Of a stretch of DNA of 64,000 nucleotides, positions 33,712 to 42,017 are shown piece after piece; positions within the stretch are counted from its first letter, which is position 1; each line of letters opens with the position of its first letter. The DNA lies in contig JAYRKT010000011.1 of assembly GCA_041905595.1 (NCBI GenBank), positions 1 to 64,000 of the forward strand. Reading direction: 5' to 3'. Under the pieces are notes generated by a model. It had not been told where the DNA came from and searched no databases. It was given only the letters and a program-made list of their open reading frames with translations. The position numbers were made by a program, and so were the translations under genes. The DNA comes from Aliitabrizicola sp041905595. GTDB taxonomy: Bacteria > Pseudomonadota > Alphaproteobacteria > Rhodobacterales > Rhodobacteraceae.

Positions 33712-35271
33712 CTATTCCCACTCGATCGTGCCCGGCGGCTTCGAGGTGATGTCATAGGTCACGCGGTTGATGCCGCGCACCTCGTTGATGATCCGCGTTG
33801 CCGTCTCGCCAAGGAATTCATGGCTGAACGGGTAATAGTCGGCGGTCATGCCATCGACGCTGGTCACGGCCCGCAGCGCGCAGGCGTAGTCGTAGGTGCG
33901 GAAGTCGCCCATCACGCCCACGGTGCGCACAGGCAGCAGCGCGACGAACGCCTGCCAGATCGCGTCGTAAAGCCCGTGGCGGCGGATCTGGTCGATGAAG
34001 ACCGCGTCGGCGTTGCGCAGGATCTCGAGCTTGTCGCGGGTGATCTCGCCGGGGCAGCGGATGGCAAGGCCGGGGCCGGGGAAGGGGTGGCGGCCGATGA
34101 AGCTGTCGGGCAGGCCGAGTTCGCGGCCAAGCGCGCGGACCTCGTCCTTGAACAGCTCGCGCAAGGGCTCGACCAGTTTCATGCCCATCTTCTCGGGCAA
34201 TCCGCCGACATTGTGGTGCGACTTGATGGTGACCGAAGGCCCGCCCGAGAAGCTGACGCTTTCGATCACGTCGGGGTAGAGCGTTCCTTGCGCCAGGAAG
34301 GTCGCGCCGCCCACGGATTTCGCGTGCTTCTCGAACACCTCGATGAACAGCCGCCCGATGGTCTTGCGCTTCACTTCCGGGTCGGTGACGCCTTCCAGCG
34401 CGGTCAGGAACAGCTCCGACTCGTCGGCATGGATCAGCGGCATGTTGTAGTGGTCGCGGAACATGGTCACGACCTGCTCGGCCTCGCCCTTCCTGAGAAG
34501 GCCGTGGTCGACGAAGACGCAGGTCAGCTGATCACCGATCGCCTCGTGGATCAGCACGGCCGCGACGGAGGAATCCACGCCGCCCGACAGGCCGCAGATC
34601 ACCTTCTGGTCGCCCACCTGTTCGCGGATCTTTGCGATCGCATCCTCGCGATAGGCGCCCATCGTCCAGTCGCCCTTGAACCCGGCGAGGCGGACGAAGT
34701 TCTCGTAAAGCTTCGCGCCCTTCGGGGTGTGGTGAACCTCTGGGTGGAACTGCACGGCGAAGAACTGGCGCATCGGGTCGGCGGTGATGGCGAAGGGCGC
34801 GTTGGGCGAGGTGCCATAGACCTGGAAGCCGGGAGCGATCTCGGACACGTGGTCGCCGTGGCTCATCCAGACCTGCTCGCGCCCGCCATCCTCGAACCAG
34901 CCGTCAAGCAGGCCGAGCTTGTCAGCCGTGGGGGTAACAAAGGCGCGGCCGAACTCGGCGGTGCCGTGGCCGCGTTCGACCTTGCCGCCGAGGCAATGCA
35001 TCATCGCCTGCTGGCCGTAGCAGATGCCAAGGATCGGAACGCCCGCCTCGAAGGCCGCCTTCGGCGGCATCGGCGCGCCGTCCTCGAAGACCGAAGCGGG
35101 ACCGCCAGAGAAGATGATCGCCTTCGGGGCAAAGTCCCGCAGGAAGGCATCATCCACCCGATTGAACGGATGGATTTCGCAGTAGACATGCAGTTCCCGA
35201 AGACGGCGCGCGATCAGCTGGGTGACCTGGCTGCCGAAATCGATGATGAGGAGGCGCTCGTGATGGGTCAT
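33712..35271 (-). CDS. guaA: GMP synthase (glutamine-hydrolysing)
   Basis: Converts XMP, ATP and glutamine to GMP. The N-terminal class I glutaminase has Cys84 in LGICYGQQ and the His176/Glu178 pair in FHPEVHH; the PP-loop ATP pyrophosphatase domain follows (SGGVDS, 229-234); the C-terminal dimerisation domain ends in PPGTIEWE, the family's invariant tail. The 519-residue length is complete. Monocistronic, divergent from the MttB-family gene. Confidence 0.98.
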   Translation of the reverse strand: MTHHERLLIIDFGSQVTQLIARRLRELHVYCEIHPFNRVDDAFLRDFAPKAIIFSGGPASVFEDGAPMPPKAAFEAGVPILGICYGQQAMMHCLGGKVERGHGTAEFGRAFVTPTADKLGLLDGWFEDGGREQVWMSHGDHVSEIAPGFQVYGTSPNAPFAITADPMRQFFAVQFHPEVHHTPKGAKLYENFVRLAGFKGDWTMGAYREDAIAKIREQVGDQKVICGLSGGVDSSVAAVLIHEAIGDQLTCVFVDHGLLRKGEAEQVVTMFRDHYNMPLIHADESELFLTALEGVTDPEVKRKTIGRLFIEVFEKHAKSVGGATFLAQGTLYPDVIESVSFSGGPSVTIKSHHNVGGLPEKMGMKLVEPLRELFKDEVRALGRELGLPDSFIGRHPFPGPGLAIRCPGEITRDKLEILRNADAVFIDQIRRHGLYDAIWQAFVALLPVRTVGVMGDFRTYDYACALRAVTSVDGMTADYYPFSHEFLGETATRIINEVRGINRVTYDITSKPPGTIEWE

Positions 35272-35331
35272 GGCAGGGCCATAAAGACCAGCGGGGCAGG
35301 GTGCAAGAGGCAGAAGTCCGACTGCCGGGAA

Positions 35332-35351
35332 ACGACATCGCTTGATGTCGT
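35332..35351. promoter_or_regulatory. Perfect inverted repeat between guaA and mttB-like gene
   Basis: ACGACATC (35332-35339), loop GCTT, GATGTCGT (35344-35351). It is in the divergent promoter region, 61 bp upstream of guaA and 84 bp upstream of the methyltransferase, so an operator is more likely than a terminator. Confidence 0.45.
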
Positions 35352-35435
35352 ATTTGCGCCTGAGATGACGGAAACGAGGGGCGGGCTTCCGCCGATCGGG
35401 GGCATAAGGACCGCAATCACGCGGAGGGTTTCCAG

Positions 35436-36983
35436 ATGAGCGATGTGGCAGGTGCAGGGCGTCGGGCCCGGGGTGGCGGCGGTTCGGCGCGGCGGGCGGA
35501 GCGGACGGCTGTCAGCTTCGAGGTGGCGAAGTATATCGAGCGCAAGATCCCGAATTTCGAGATCCTGAACGACGAGGCGCTCGAGATTATAGAGCGCAAC
35601 GCGGAGACGGTGCTGGAAGAGATCGGCGTCAACTTCGTCGAGAACCCGGGCGCTCTGGCGCTGTGGAAGGCCGCCGGCGCCGACGTGAAGGGCGAGCGGG
35701 TGCATATTCCTCGTGGCCTGGCCCGGAAACTGTGCTCGACCGCGCCGAAAAGCTTCACCCAGCATGCGCGCAACCCGTCCCGCAGCGTAGAGATCGGCGG
35801 CAAAGGCCTTGTCCTCGCCCCGGTCTACGGCCCGCCCTTCGTCCGCGACATGGAAGGCGGCCGCCGCTACGCGACGATCGAAGATTTTCGCAACTTCGTG
35901 AAGCTCGGCTACATGTCGAAATGGCTGCACCACTCGGGCGGCACGGTCTGCGAGCCGACCGACGTGCCGGTGAACAAGCGGCACCTCGACATGCTGCTGG
36001 CCCATATGGAGCTTTCCGACAAGCCGTTCATGGGTTCGGTCACTGAACCCAGCCGCGCGGCGGATTCGGTCGAGATGGCCAAGATCCTGTTCGGCTCGGA
36101 CTTCGTCGACCAGAACACGGTGATGACCAGCCTCATCAACATCAACTCGCCGATGACCTTCGACGGGATCATGATGGGCGCGCTGGAGGTCTATGCGAAG
36201 GCCAACCAGGCCGCGATCATCTCGCCCTTCATCGTCGGCGGCGCGATGGCCCCGGTGACGGTGGCGGGCACGCTGACGCAGGTGATGGCGGAATGCCTGG
36301 CTGGTGTCGCCTACAGCCAGCTGGTGCGGCCCGGCGCGCCGGTCATCATGGGCGCCTTCGTGACCTCGATCGACATGAATTCGGGCGCGCCGACCTTCGG
36401 CACGCCGGAAGCCGCTCACATAACCTACGGTGCGGGCCAGCTTGCCCGTCGTCTGGGACTGCCCTACCGTTCGGGCGGGGCCTTCTGCGGCTCGAAGCTG
36501 CCGGACGCGCAGGCGGCTTACGAGACGGCCAACTCGCTGAACATGGCGCTGCTCGCCGGCGTGAACTTCATGCTCCATGCCTGCGGCTGGCTGGAGGGCG
36601 GTCTGGTGTCGTCCTACGAGAAGTTCGTCATGGATGCCGACCAGCTCGGCTGCCTGCATCACCTCGCCAAGGGCGTCGAGATGGACGAGAACGGGCAGGG
36701 GATGGACGCGATCCGAGAAGTCGGTCCGGGCGGCCATTACCTTGGCTGCGCGCACACCCAGGCGAACTTCAAGTCGGCCTTCTGGCGCACCGAGCTGCTG
36801 GACTACAAGCCCTACGAGACCTGGGAAGAGGAAGGCGCCCGCGACACGCAGGTGCTGGCGAACGAACGGGTCAAGAAGCTCTTGAACGACTATCAGGCCC
36901 CGGCGCTGGACGAGGGCGTCCGCGAGGCGCTGCACGCCTATGTCGCGCAGAAGAAAGAGTCGATGCCCGACGCCTTCATCTGA
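35436..36983 (+). CDS. MttB-superfamily methyltransferase (non-pyrrolysine type)
   Basis: A 515-residue protein of the trimethylamine-methyltransferase (MttB) superfamily, which transfers a methyl group from a quaternary or tertiary amine to a corrinoid protein. After an Arg/Gly-rich N-terminal tail, the TIM-barrel features include NFEILNDEALEIIERNAETVL, RYATIEDFRNFVKLGYM and EVGPGGHYLGCAHTQANFK. There is no in-frame amber codon, so it is not a Pyl enzyme; such members (MtgB-like) often act on glycine betaine or related quaternary amines. No corrinoid protein or reductive activator is adjacent. It stands alone, divergent from guaA, and ends at a strong terminator. Confidence 0.85.
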   Translation: MSDVAGAGRRARGGGGSARRAERTAVSFEVAKYIERKIPNFEILNDEALEIIERNAETVLEEIGVNFVENPGALALWKAAGADVKGERVHIPRGLARKLCSTAPKSFTQHARNPSRSVEIGGKGLVLAPVYGPPFVRDMEGGRRYATIEDFRNFVKLGYMSKWLHHSGGTVCEPTDVPVNKRHLDMLLAHMELSDKPFMGSVTEPSRAADSVEMAKILFGSDFVDQNTVMTSLININSPMTFDGIMMGALEVYAKANQAAIISPFIVGGAMAPVTVAGTLTQVMAECLAGVAYSQLVRPGAPVIMGAFVTSIDMNSGAPTFGTPEAAHITYGAGQLARRLGLPYRSGGAFCGSKLPDAQAAYETANSLNMALLAGVNFMLHACGWLEGGLVSSYEKFVMDADQLGCLHHLAKGVEMDENGQGMDAIREVGPGGHYLGCAHTQANFKSAFWRTELLDYKPYETWEEEGARDTQVLANERVKKLLNDYQAPALDEGVREALHAYVAQKKESMPDAFI

Positions 36984-37010
36984 GGCTTGAGACCAGATCC
37001 GCAGACAGAA

Positions 37011-37037
37011 GGGGCGGCCCGGACGGCCGCCCCTTTC
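37011..37037. terminator. Terminator between mttB-like gene and DUF6477 gene
   Basis: GGGGCGGCC (37011-37019), loop CGGAC, GGCCGCCCC (37025-37033), then TTTC. A perfect 9-bp GC stem between two converging genes. Confidence 0.75.
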
Positions 37038-37043
37038 GCATTG

Positions 37044-37334
37044 TCAGACGCCAGCGTCGCGCGGCAGGAGCCGGGCCTCGGCGATCAGGGCGATGAGAAC
37101 TTCGATATGTCGCGAAAAGCTGTAGGCGGCATCTCCCTCACAGCGGATACGTTCGAGCCGCGCCTCTTCCGACATCAGCCGCGGGACGCTCACGTCGGGC
37201 GAGGGTGGCTGTGGCGTTCCGATCAGGCGGCGCAGGTCGCGGTCGCGGCGATAGTCGACCAAGCCCAGGCGTGCCGCGCGGATCAGCAGGCGCGGGCGTT
37301 GCAGGGTGGCGAGCAGGCTGCGCATATCGGTCAT
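37044..37334 (-). CDS. DUF6477 family protein
   Basis: A 96-residue Arg-rich protein. MTDMRSLLATLQRPRLLIRA and RRDRDLRRL followed by a variable loop and SRHIEVLIALIAEARLL match the Rhodobacterales-restricted DUF6477 family as I remember it. The start at 37334 has GGAGG upstream; a longer form at 37352 has none. No membrane helix. It is divergent from the DUF6456 gene, a layout that suggests shared regulation. Function unknown. Confidence 0.7.
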   Translation of the reverse strand: MTDMRSLLATLQRPRLLIRAARLGLVDYRRDRDLRRLIGTPQPPSPDVSVPRLMSEEARLERIRCEGDAAYSFSRHIEVLIALIAEARLLPRDAGV

Positions 37335-37466
37335 CGAATCCTCCGTTCTCAAGAGGATTGCATCCTAGGGTGATACAACCCTGCGTTGCGTTCCGGATTG
37401 TTTCTCCGCGCGCAACCGTCAGGATAGTTTAGGTTTTGTAAACAATTATCCGAGGAAGTTGCATTG

Positions 37467-37481
37467 TTAACGCCTCGGTAA
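37467..37481. promoter_or_regulatory. CtrA-like half-site pair
   Basis: TTAA-CGCCTCG-GTAA resembles the CtrA consensus TTAA-N7-TTAA with one mismatch. It sits immediately upstream of the DUF6456 start in the AT-rich divergent promoter region. Confidence 0.35.
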
Positions 37482-37484
37482 GAA

Positions 37485-38660
37485 ATGCATCCTGAAGTTG
37501 AAAACCGTCAGAATGGATCGCTGGTCGGCAGACGGGCTCCCGAGATGACCCCTCGACCGCCTGCGGATACGGCCGGCCACCTGCCTGCGTGGCTGCCCGA
37601 GGCGGTGCGATCTTACATCGGCCATATCGAGGACGGTCTTTCGTTGCGCGAACTGGCCCGCAGCAAGGGCTGCGCCGCCTCGACCGTTCTCCGCCAGGTG
37701 CGGCGCTATGAAAACCGCCGCGACGATCCGCTGATCGACGGGGGGCTTGCCGCGCTTGGACGCGGCAGGTTCCGCCGAACCTCTGCCCCAGCATGGAAGG
37801 AACCTGACACCGTGTCCGCCCCAATCCGCACGACTTCGCTGCAAACCGACGATGCCGCCTCGCTGTCCGAAACGCGCCGTGTCCTTCGACGGCTGGCCGA
37901 ACCGGGCGCCACGCTGATCGTGGCTCCCGACATGGAGATGGCGGTGATCCTGCGCGCCATGCCCGACGGCCAGCAGGTTCGAACCGGCGTGGTCGAGCGC
38001 GCCTCGGCAGAAACCTACGCCCTGCGCGACTGGGTGCGCTGCCGCAAGCCCGGTCGCGTCGCCCAGTACGAGATCACCTCGGCCGGACGCGCGGCGCTCA
38101 AGCGGCTTGTGGGCGAGACGCAGGATGGCTTCGCCGAGGCGCAGTCCCCCTTCGCCGCCCAGCACCGCGAGATGGCCGAGCGGACCGAACCTTGCGGCGA
38201 GGGGCCTCGGCGCATTCGCTACAACATGGCCGAAAGTCCCGTCTCCCTGCTGGGGCGGCGCAAGGACCGGGGCGGCGCACCTTTCCTCGGCCCGGATCTC
38301 GTGGCTGCGGCCGAACGACTCCGGGAGGATTTCGAATTGGCGCAGATGGGGCCGCGGGTGGCGCAGAACTGGGACCGATTCCTTACGGCGGGCGATCGCG
38401 GGAGCTTTGCCCCGGATGGCGGCGGCAGCGACGGTTCGCGCAAGGCGCGCGACCGCGTGGCGGCGGCGCTGCGCGATCTTGGACCCGGTCTTGGCGACAT
38501 GGTCCTGCGCTGCTGCTGTTTCCTCGAGGGGCTGGAGGCGGCCGAGCGGCGGATGGGCTGGTCGGCGCGCTCGGGCAAGATCGTGCTGCGGATCGCGCTA
38601 CAGCGCCTCAAGCGCCACTATGACGAGACCTATGGCCGGTCCGGTCCGCTGATCGGCTAA
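37485..38660 (+). CDS. DUF6456 helix-turn-helix protein
   Basis: A 391-residue cytosolic protein. The N-terminal part has an HTH (DGLSLRELARSKGCAASTVLRQVRRYE, about residues 47-73). The C-terminal ~140 residues (ESPVSLLGRRKDRGG, LVAAAERLREDFELAQMGPRV, LRIALQRLKRHYDETYG) match the alphaproteobacterial DUF6456 domain as I recall it, with some resemblance to replication/segregation regulators. It is divergent from the DUF6477 gene and downstream of a CtrA-like site, hinting at a cell-cycle or developmental role (inference). ATG 37485 is used; 37545 is an alternative. Confidence 0.7.
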   Translation: MHPEVENRQNGSLVGRRAPEMTPRPPADTAGHLPAWLPEAVRSYIGHIEDGLSLRELARSKGCAASTVLRQVRRYENRRDDPLIDGGLAALGRGRFRRTSAPAWKEPDTVSAPIRTTSLQTDDAASLSETRRVLRRLAEPGATLIVAPDMEMAVILRAMPDGQQVRTGVVERASAETYALRDWVRCRKPGRVAQYEITSAGRAALKRLVGETQDGFAEAQSPFAAQHREMAERTEPCGEGPRRIRYNMAESPVSLLGRRKDRGGAPFLGPDLVAAAERLREDFELAQMGPRVAQNWDRFLTAGDRGSFAPDGGGSDGSRKARDRVAAALRDLGPGLGDMVLRCCCFLEGLEAAERRMGWSARSGKIVLRIALQRLKRHYDETYGRSGPLIG

Positions 38661-38676
38661 GCCCGTTGAAACGAGA

Positions 38677-38705
38677 AAGGGCGCGCGGGCCGGCCGCGCG
38701 CCCTT
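38677..38705. terminator. Bidirectional terminator between DUF6456 gene and aqpZ
   Basis: AAGGGCGCGCGG (38677-38688) and CCGCGCGCCCTT (38694-38705) form a 12-bp stem with a 5-base loop between two convergent genes. Confidence 0.7.
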
Positions 38706-38721
38706 CCAGTCGATCCGAGGA

Positions 38722-39408
38722 TCAATCCTCGGCGCGGGTCAACCCGGCGGCATAGACCGCACCGGCAATGGCGCCGCCGACCAGCGGGGCAACGATGAAG
38801 ACCCAAAGCTGGCTCAGCGCCGTGCCGCCCACGAACACGGCCGGGCCGATCGAGCGGGCCGGGTTCACCGAAACGCCGGTCACGTTGATACCGACAAGGT
38901 GGATCCCCGCCAGCGTCAGGCCGATGGCCAGCCCGGCAAATCCGGCAGCTGACCCGGCACCGGTCGCGCCCAGGATCACGGTGACGAACACGAACGTCGC
39001 CACCGTTTCGAAGACCAGCGCCGCACCGAGCGTATATTCGCCCAGATAGCCCGGGCCATAGCCATTGGCCCCAAGGCCGGTCACGGGGACAGTCCCGCCG
39101 GCCTGTCCGCTGAGGATCACATACAGCACACCGGCTGCAATGATCGCTCCGATGATCTGCGCGATCGCATAGCCGATGAAATCGCCGACGCTCATCCGCC
39201 CGGCCGTCACGAAGCCAAGCGATACCGCCGGGTTGAGATGGGCGCCCGAGATCGCGCCAAGGCCATAGGCGGCGGCGACGATGGAGATACCGAAGGCAAG
39301 CGCAATTCCCGTATAGCCGACCAATGGCCCGGCGATCACCGCCGCGCCACAGCCGAAGAACACCAGGACGAAGGTTCCCAGGGCTTCGGCAATCAGTTTC
39401 CTCGACAT
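38722..39408 (-). CDS. aqpZ: Aquaporin Z-type water channel
   Basis: A 228-residue inner-membrane channel with six helices and the two half-helix NPA motifs: SGAHLNPAVSLGF and VSVNPARSIGP. GTFVLVFFGCGAAVIAG is the AqpZ start. ATG 39408 has AGGAGG just upstream; a 31-codon longer frame has none. In the aromatic/arginine filter, the Phe, His and Arg appear kept, while the Thr183 position of E. coli AqpZ is Val here. It conducts water across the inner membrane. Monocistronic. Confidence 0.93.
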   Translation of the reverse strand: MSRKLIAEALGTFVLVFFGCGAAVIAGPLVGYTGIALAFGISIVAAAYGLGAISGAHLNPAVSLGFVTAGRMSVGDFIGYAIAQIIGAIIAAGVLYVILSGQAGGTVPVTGLGANGYGPGYLGEYTLGAALVFETVATFVFVTVILGATGAGSAAGFAGLAIGLTLAGIHLVGINVTGVSVNPARSIGPAVFVGGTALSQLWVFIVAPLVGGAIAGAVYAAGLTRAED

Positions 39409-39691
39409 TTTTCCTCCTGCGGACCGGCAACAGACCTGCGCGGAACCGTCCGTCTTCCGTTGACCTGCCGGCGCGTTTTGCGTCCGGGTGCCTGAAGGCA
39501 CAGCGCAAGGCTAAGTCTGCCCAGGCGAATTCGTTTGTCGGAAATGCACCAATTCGAAAAATTTGCCGCGATTGTTGCCTGAACCCCGCGGACAGACCGG
39601 ATGGCTGCTCCAACCTCGGCGTGGTGCGGATTGCCAGTCGGGGCAAGAGCGCCTATGTCACAGACAATGATCCGCGAGACGAGGACTGCCC

Positions 39692-40642
39692 GTGCGCGAC
39701 CTGAACATTCCGTCCGAACGTCACCCCGAAAAGGCGCATCGCCCCGACAATGCCCAGCCGAAGAAACCGGCCTGGATCCGGGTCAAGGCGCCGGTCTCGC
39801 AGGGTTACAAGGAAACCCGCGACATCATCCGCGACCAGAAGCTGGTCACCGTCTGCGAAGAGGCGGGTTGCCCGAATGTCGGCGAATGCTGGAGCCAGGG
39901 CCACGCCACCATGATGATCATGGGCGAGATCTGCACCCGTGGCTGCACCTTCTGCAACGTCGCGACCGGCAAGCCCCAGACGCTTGACGCCTTCGAGCCG
40001 GGCCGCGTCGCCCATGCCGTCGCCCAGCTTGGCCTGAATCACGTCGTCGTCACGTCGGTGGATCGCGACGATCTGGACGATGGCGGGGCCGAGCACTTCG
40101 CCCAGACGATCCGCGCCATCCGCCACCGTGCGCCCGGCACCACGATCGAGGTGCTGGTTCCCGATTTCCTGAAATGCGAGGCGTCGGCGCTTGAGACCGT
40201 GGTCGCCGCGCGGCCCGACGTCTTCAACCACAACCTCGAGACGGTGCCCGGTCTTTACCCCGAGGTGCGTCCCGGTGCGCGCTATTTCCATTCGCTGCGC
40301 CTTTTGCAGCGGGTGAAGGACCTTGACCCGTCGATGTTCACCAAATCGGGCATCATGGTCGGCCTCGGCGAGGACCGGCAGGCGGTGCTACAGGTGATGG
40401 ACGACATGCGCGCGGCCGATGTCGATTTCCTGACAATCGGCCAGTACCTGCAGCCGACGCCCAAGCATCACCGCGTCGACCGCTTTGTCACGCCGGAGGA
40501 ATTTGCGGCCTACGAGAAGGCGGCGCTCGGGAAGGGGTTCCTGATGGTTTCGGCCACGCCGCTGACCCGCTCGTCCTATCATGCCGGCGACGATTTCGCC
40601 CGGCTGCGGGCGGCGCGCGAGGCCAAACTGGGGCGGGTCTGA
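39692..40642 (+). CDS. lipA: Lipoyl synthase
   Basis: Radical-SAM enzyme inserting two sulfurs into octanoyl-lipoyl-domain proteins. The auxiliary cluster cysteines C55, C60, C66 are in VCEEAGCPNVGECW, and the radical-SAM cysteines C81, C85, C88 in EICTRGCTFCNV. The C-terminal RSSYHAGDDF supplies the conserved Ser ligand. The 316-residue length is complete. GTG 39692 is the start; no ATG is available in the right place. Ends at two tandem palindromes. A short cysteine-bearing frame runs into its start but is not called. Confidence 0.97.
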   Translation: MRDLNIPSERHPEKAHRPDNAQPKKPAWIRVKAPVSQGYKETRDIIRDQKLVTVCEEAGCPNVGECWSQGHATMMIMGEICTRGCTFCNVATGKPQTLDAFEPGRVAHAVAQLGLNHVVVTSVDRDDLDDGGAEHFAQTIRAIRHRAPGTTIEVLVPDFLKCEASALETVVAARPDVFNHNLETVPGLYPEVRPGARYFHSLRLLQRVKDLDPSMFTKSGIMVGLGEDRQAVLQVMDDMRAADVDFLTIGQYLQPTPKHHRVDRFVTPEEFAAYEKAALGKGFLMVSATPLTRSSYHAGDDFARLRAAREAKLGRV

Positions 40643-40659
40643 CCGCCCGCCGCCCAAAG

Positions 40660-40706
40660 CCAAGATCCTTTGAAGGATCTTGGCAAATTTCTTCGAAGAA
40701 ATTTGC
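40660..40706. repeat. Two tandem palindromes between lipA and the exporter gene
   Basis: A 24-base inverted repeat, CCAAGATCCTT-TG-AAGGATCTTGG (40660-40683), is directly followed, sharing one base, by a perfect 24-base palindrome whose half is GCAAATTTCTTC (40683-40706). Located 18 bases after the lipA stop and just beyond the stop of the convergent gene; it probably ends both transcripts and looks like a repeat family. Confidence 0.7.
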
Positions 40707-40709
40707 GGC

Positions 40710-41915
40710 TCAATGCCGCCGGACGTCCGGCAGGAACACCGCCAGCACCCCGATCAGTGGCAGAAGCGCAGTCAGGCGGAAGACATGCTCGATCGAGGTC
40801 GCATCGGCGAGCATCCCGATCCCCGCCGCGCCGAGCGCGCCCATCCCGAAGGCGAGGCCGAAGAACAGCCCTGCCACCATGCCGACATTCTTCGGCAGCA
40901 GGTCCTGCGCGTAGACGATAATCGCCGGGAAGGCCGAGGCCAGGATCATCCCGGCCAGCGCGCTCAGGATCACCACCGGCACCAGCCCGACATAAGGGAT
41001 GGCCAGCGCAATCGGCGCAACGCCAAGGATCGACACCCAGATCACCCGCTTGCGCCCGATGCGATCGCCGATCGGACCGCCGATGATGGTGCCCACCGCC
41101 ACCGACGCAAGAAAGACGAAGAGGCAAAGCTGCGCATGCTGCACCGACAGGTGGAAGCGGTCGATCAGGTAGAAGGTGTAGTAGCTCGAGAAACTCGCCA
41201 TGTAGACGAACTTCGAGAAAGTCAGGGCGATCAGCACTGCGATGGCCAGGATGACCCGTCCGCGCGGCAGCGGCGAGACCGAAGCCGCGCGTTTCCGGGC
41301 GCTGTGGATGCGCTGCATCCCCTCCGAGGCATACCAGCGGCCGACAAGGGTCAGAACGGTCATGCCCGCCAGCGCGACCGCGGCGAACCAGGCGACGCTC
41401 GACTGGCCGAAGGGCAGCACGATGAAGGCCGCGAGCAGCGGCCCAAGCGCCGAGCCGGCATTGCCGCCGACCTGGAAGAAGCTTTGGGCGAAGCCGGGGC
41501 GCTTGCCGGCAGCCAGCCGCGCGATCCGGCTCGACTCCGGATGGAAGACCGAAGAACCGCAGCCGATCAGCGCGACCGAAAGGAGCACGGTATAGAAATG
41601 GTCGGCCCGCGACAGCAGCACCAGCCCGACCAGCGTCAGCCCCATGCCGAAGACCAGCGAGAAGGGCTGCGGGCGCTTGTCGGTGACGAACCCCACCACC
41701 GGCTGCAGGATCGAGGCCGTGCCCTGAAACGCGAAGGTGATGAGCCCGATCTGCCCGAAGGTCAGCGCGAGTTCCGTCTTCAGCATCGGATAGATGGCCG
41801 GGATCAGCGACTGCATCAGGTCGTTGAGCATGTGGCACAGGGCAATCGCCGCGATGATCGGAAGAACCGTGGCCTCGTGCGAGGCGCGGTTTTCGTCGGT
41901 GCTGGTGAGGGACAT
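40710..41915 (-). CDS. fsr: MFS exporter, fosmidomycin-resistance (Fsr) family
   Basis: A 401-residue inner-membrane protein with 12 predicted helices. HMLNDLMQSLIPAIYPMLK near the start, GFVTDKRPQPFSL and GNAGSALGPLLAA match Fsr. Fsr pumps fosmidomycin and other toxic compounds in E. coli. The second half has GGPIGDRIGRKRVI, the MFS loop signature. Convergent with lipA, with the palindromes between. Specific substrate not inferable. Confidence 0.88.
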   Translation of the reverse strand: MSLTSTDENRASHEATVLPIIAAIALCHMLNDLMQSLIPAIYPMLKTELALTFGQIGLITFAFQGTASILQPVVGFVTDKRPQPFSLVFGMGLTLVGLVLLSRADHFYTVLLSVALIGCGSSVFHPESSRIARLAAGKRPGFAQSFFQVGGNAGSALGPLLAAFIVLPFGQSSVAWFAAVALAGMTVLTLVGRWYASEGMQRIHSARKRAASVSPLPRGRVILAIAVLIALTFSKFVYMASFSSYYTFYLIDRFHLSVQHAQLCLFVFLASVAVGTIIGGPIGDRIGRKRVIWVSILGVAPIALAIPYVGLVPVVILSALAGMILASAFPAIIVYAQDLLPKNVGMVAGLFFGLAFGMGALGAAGIGMLADATSIEHVFRLTALLPLIGVLAVFLPDVRRH

Positions 41916-42017
41916 TTCGCTTGGCCTGCGCCTTGAAATTCAATGGGCCCGGTAGACTGCTTGGTTCAGCTGCTGTCAATAGCGGCAGCGGGGACTCAGC
42001 AAAAGCGTGAACGGCCT

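Noticed and set aside
35436..36983. Pyrrolysine codon in the mttB-like gene
   Set aside because: The reading frame has no internal TAG; it is a complete non-Pyl homologue.
39520..39704. Short Cys-bearing frame (CRDCC ... DEDCPC) running into the lipA start
   Set aside because: No usable ATG and only a very short form from GTG; it overlaps lipA and has no ribosome site.
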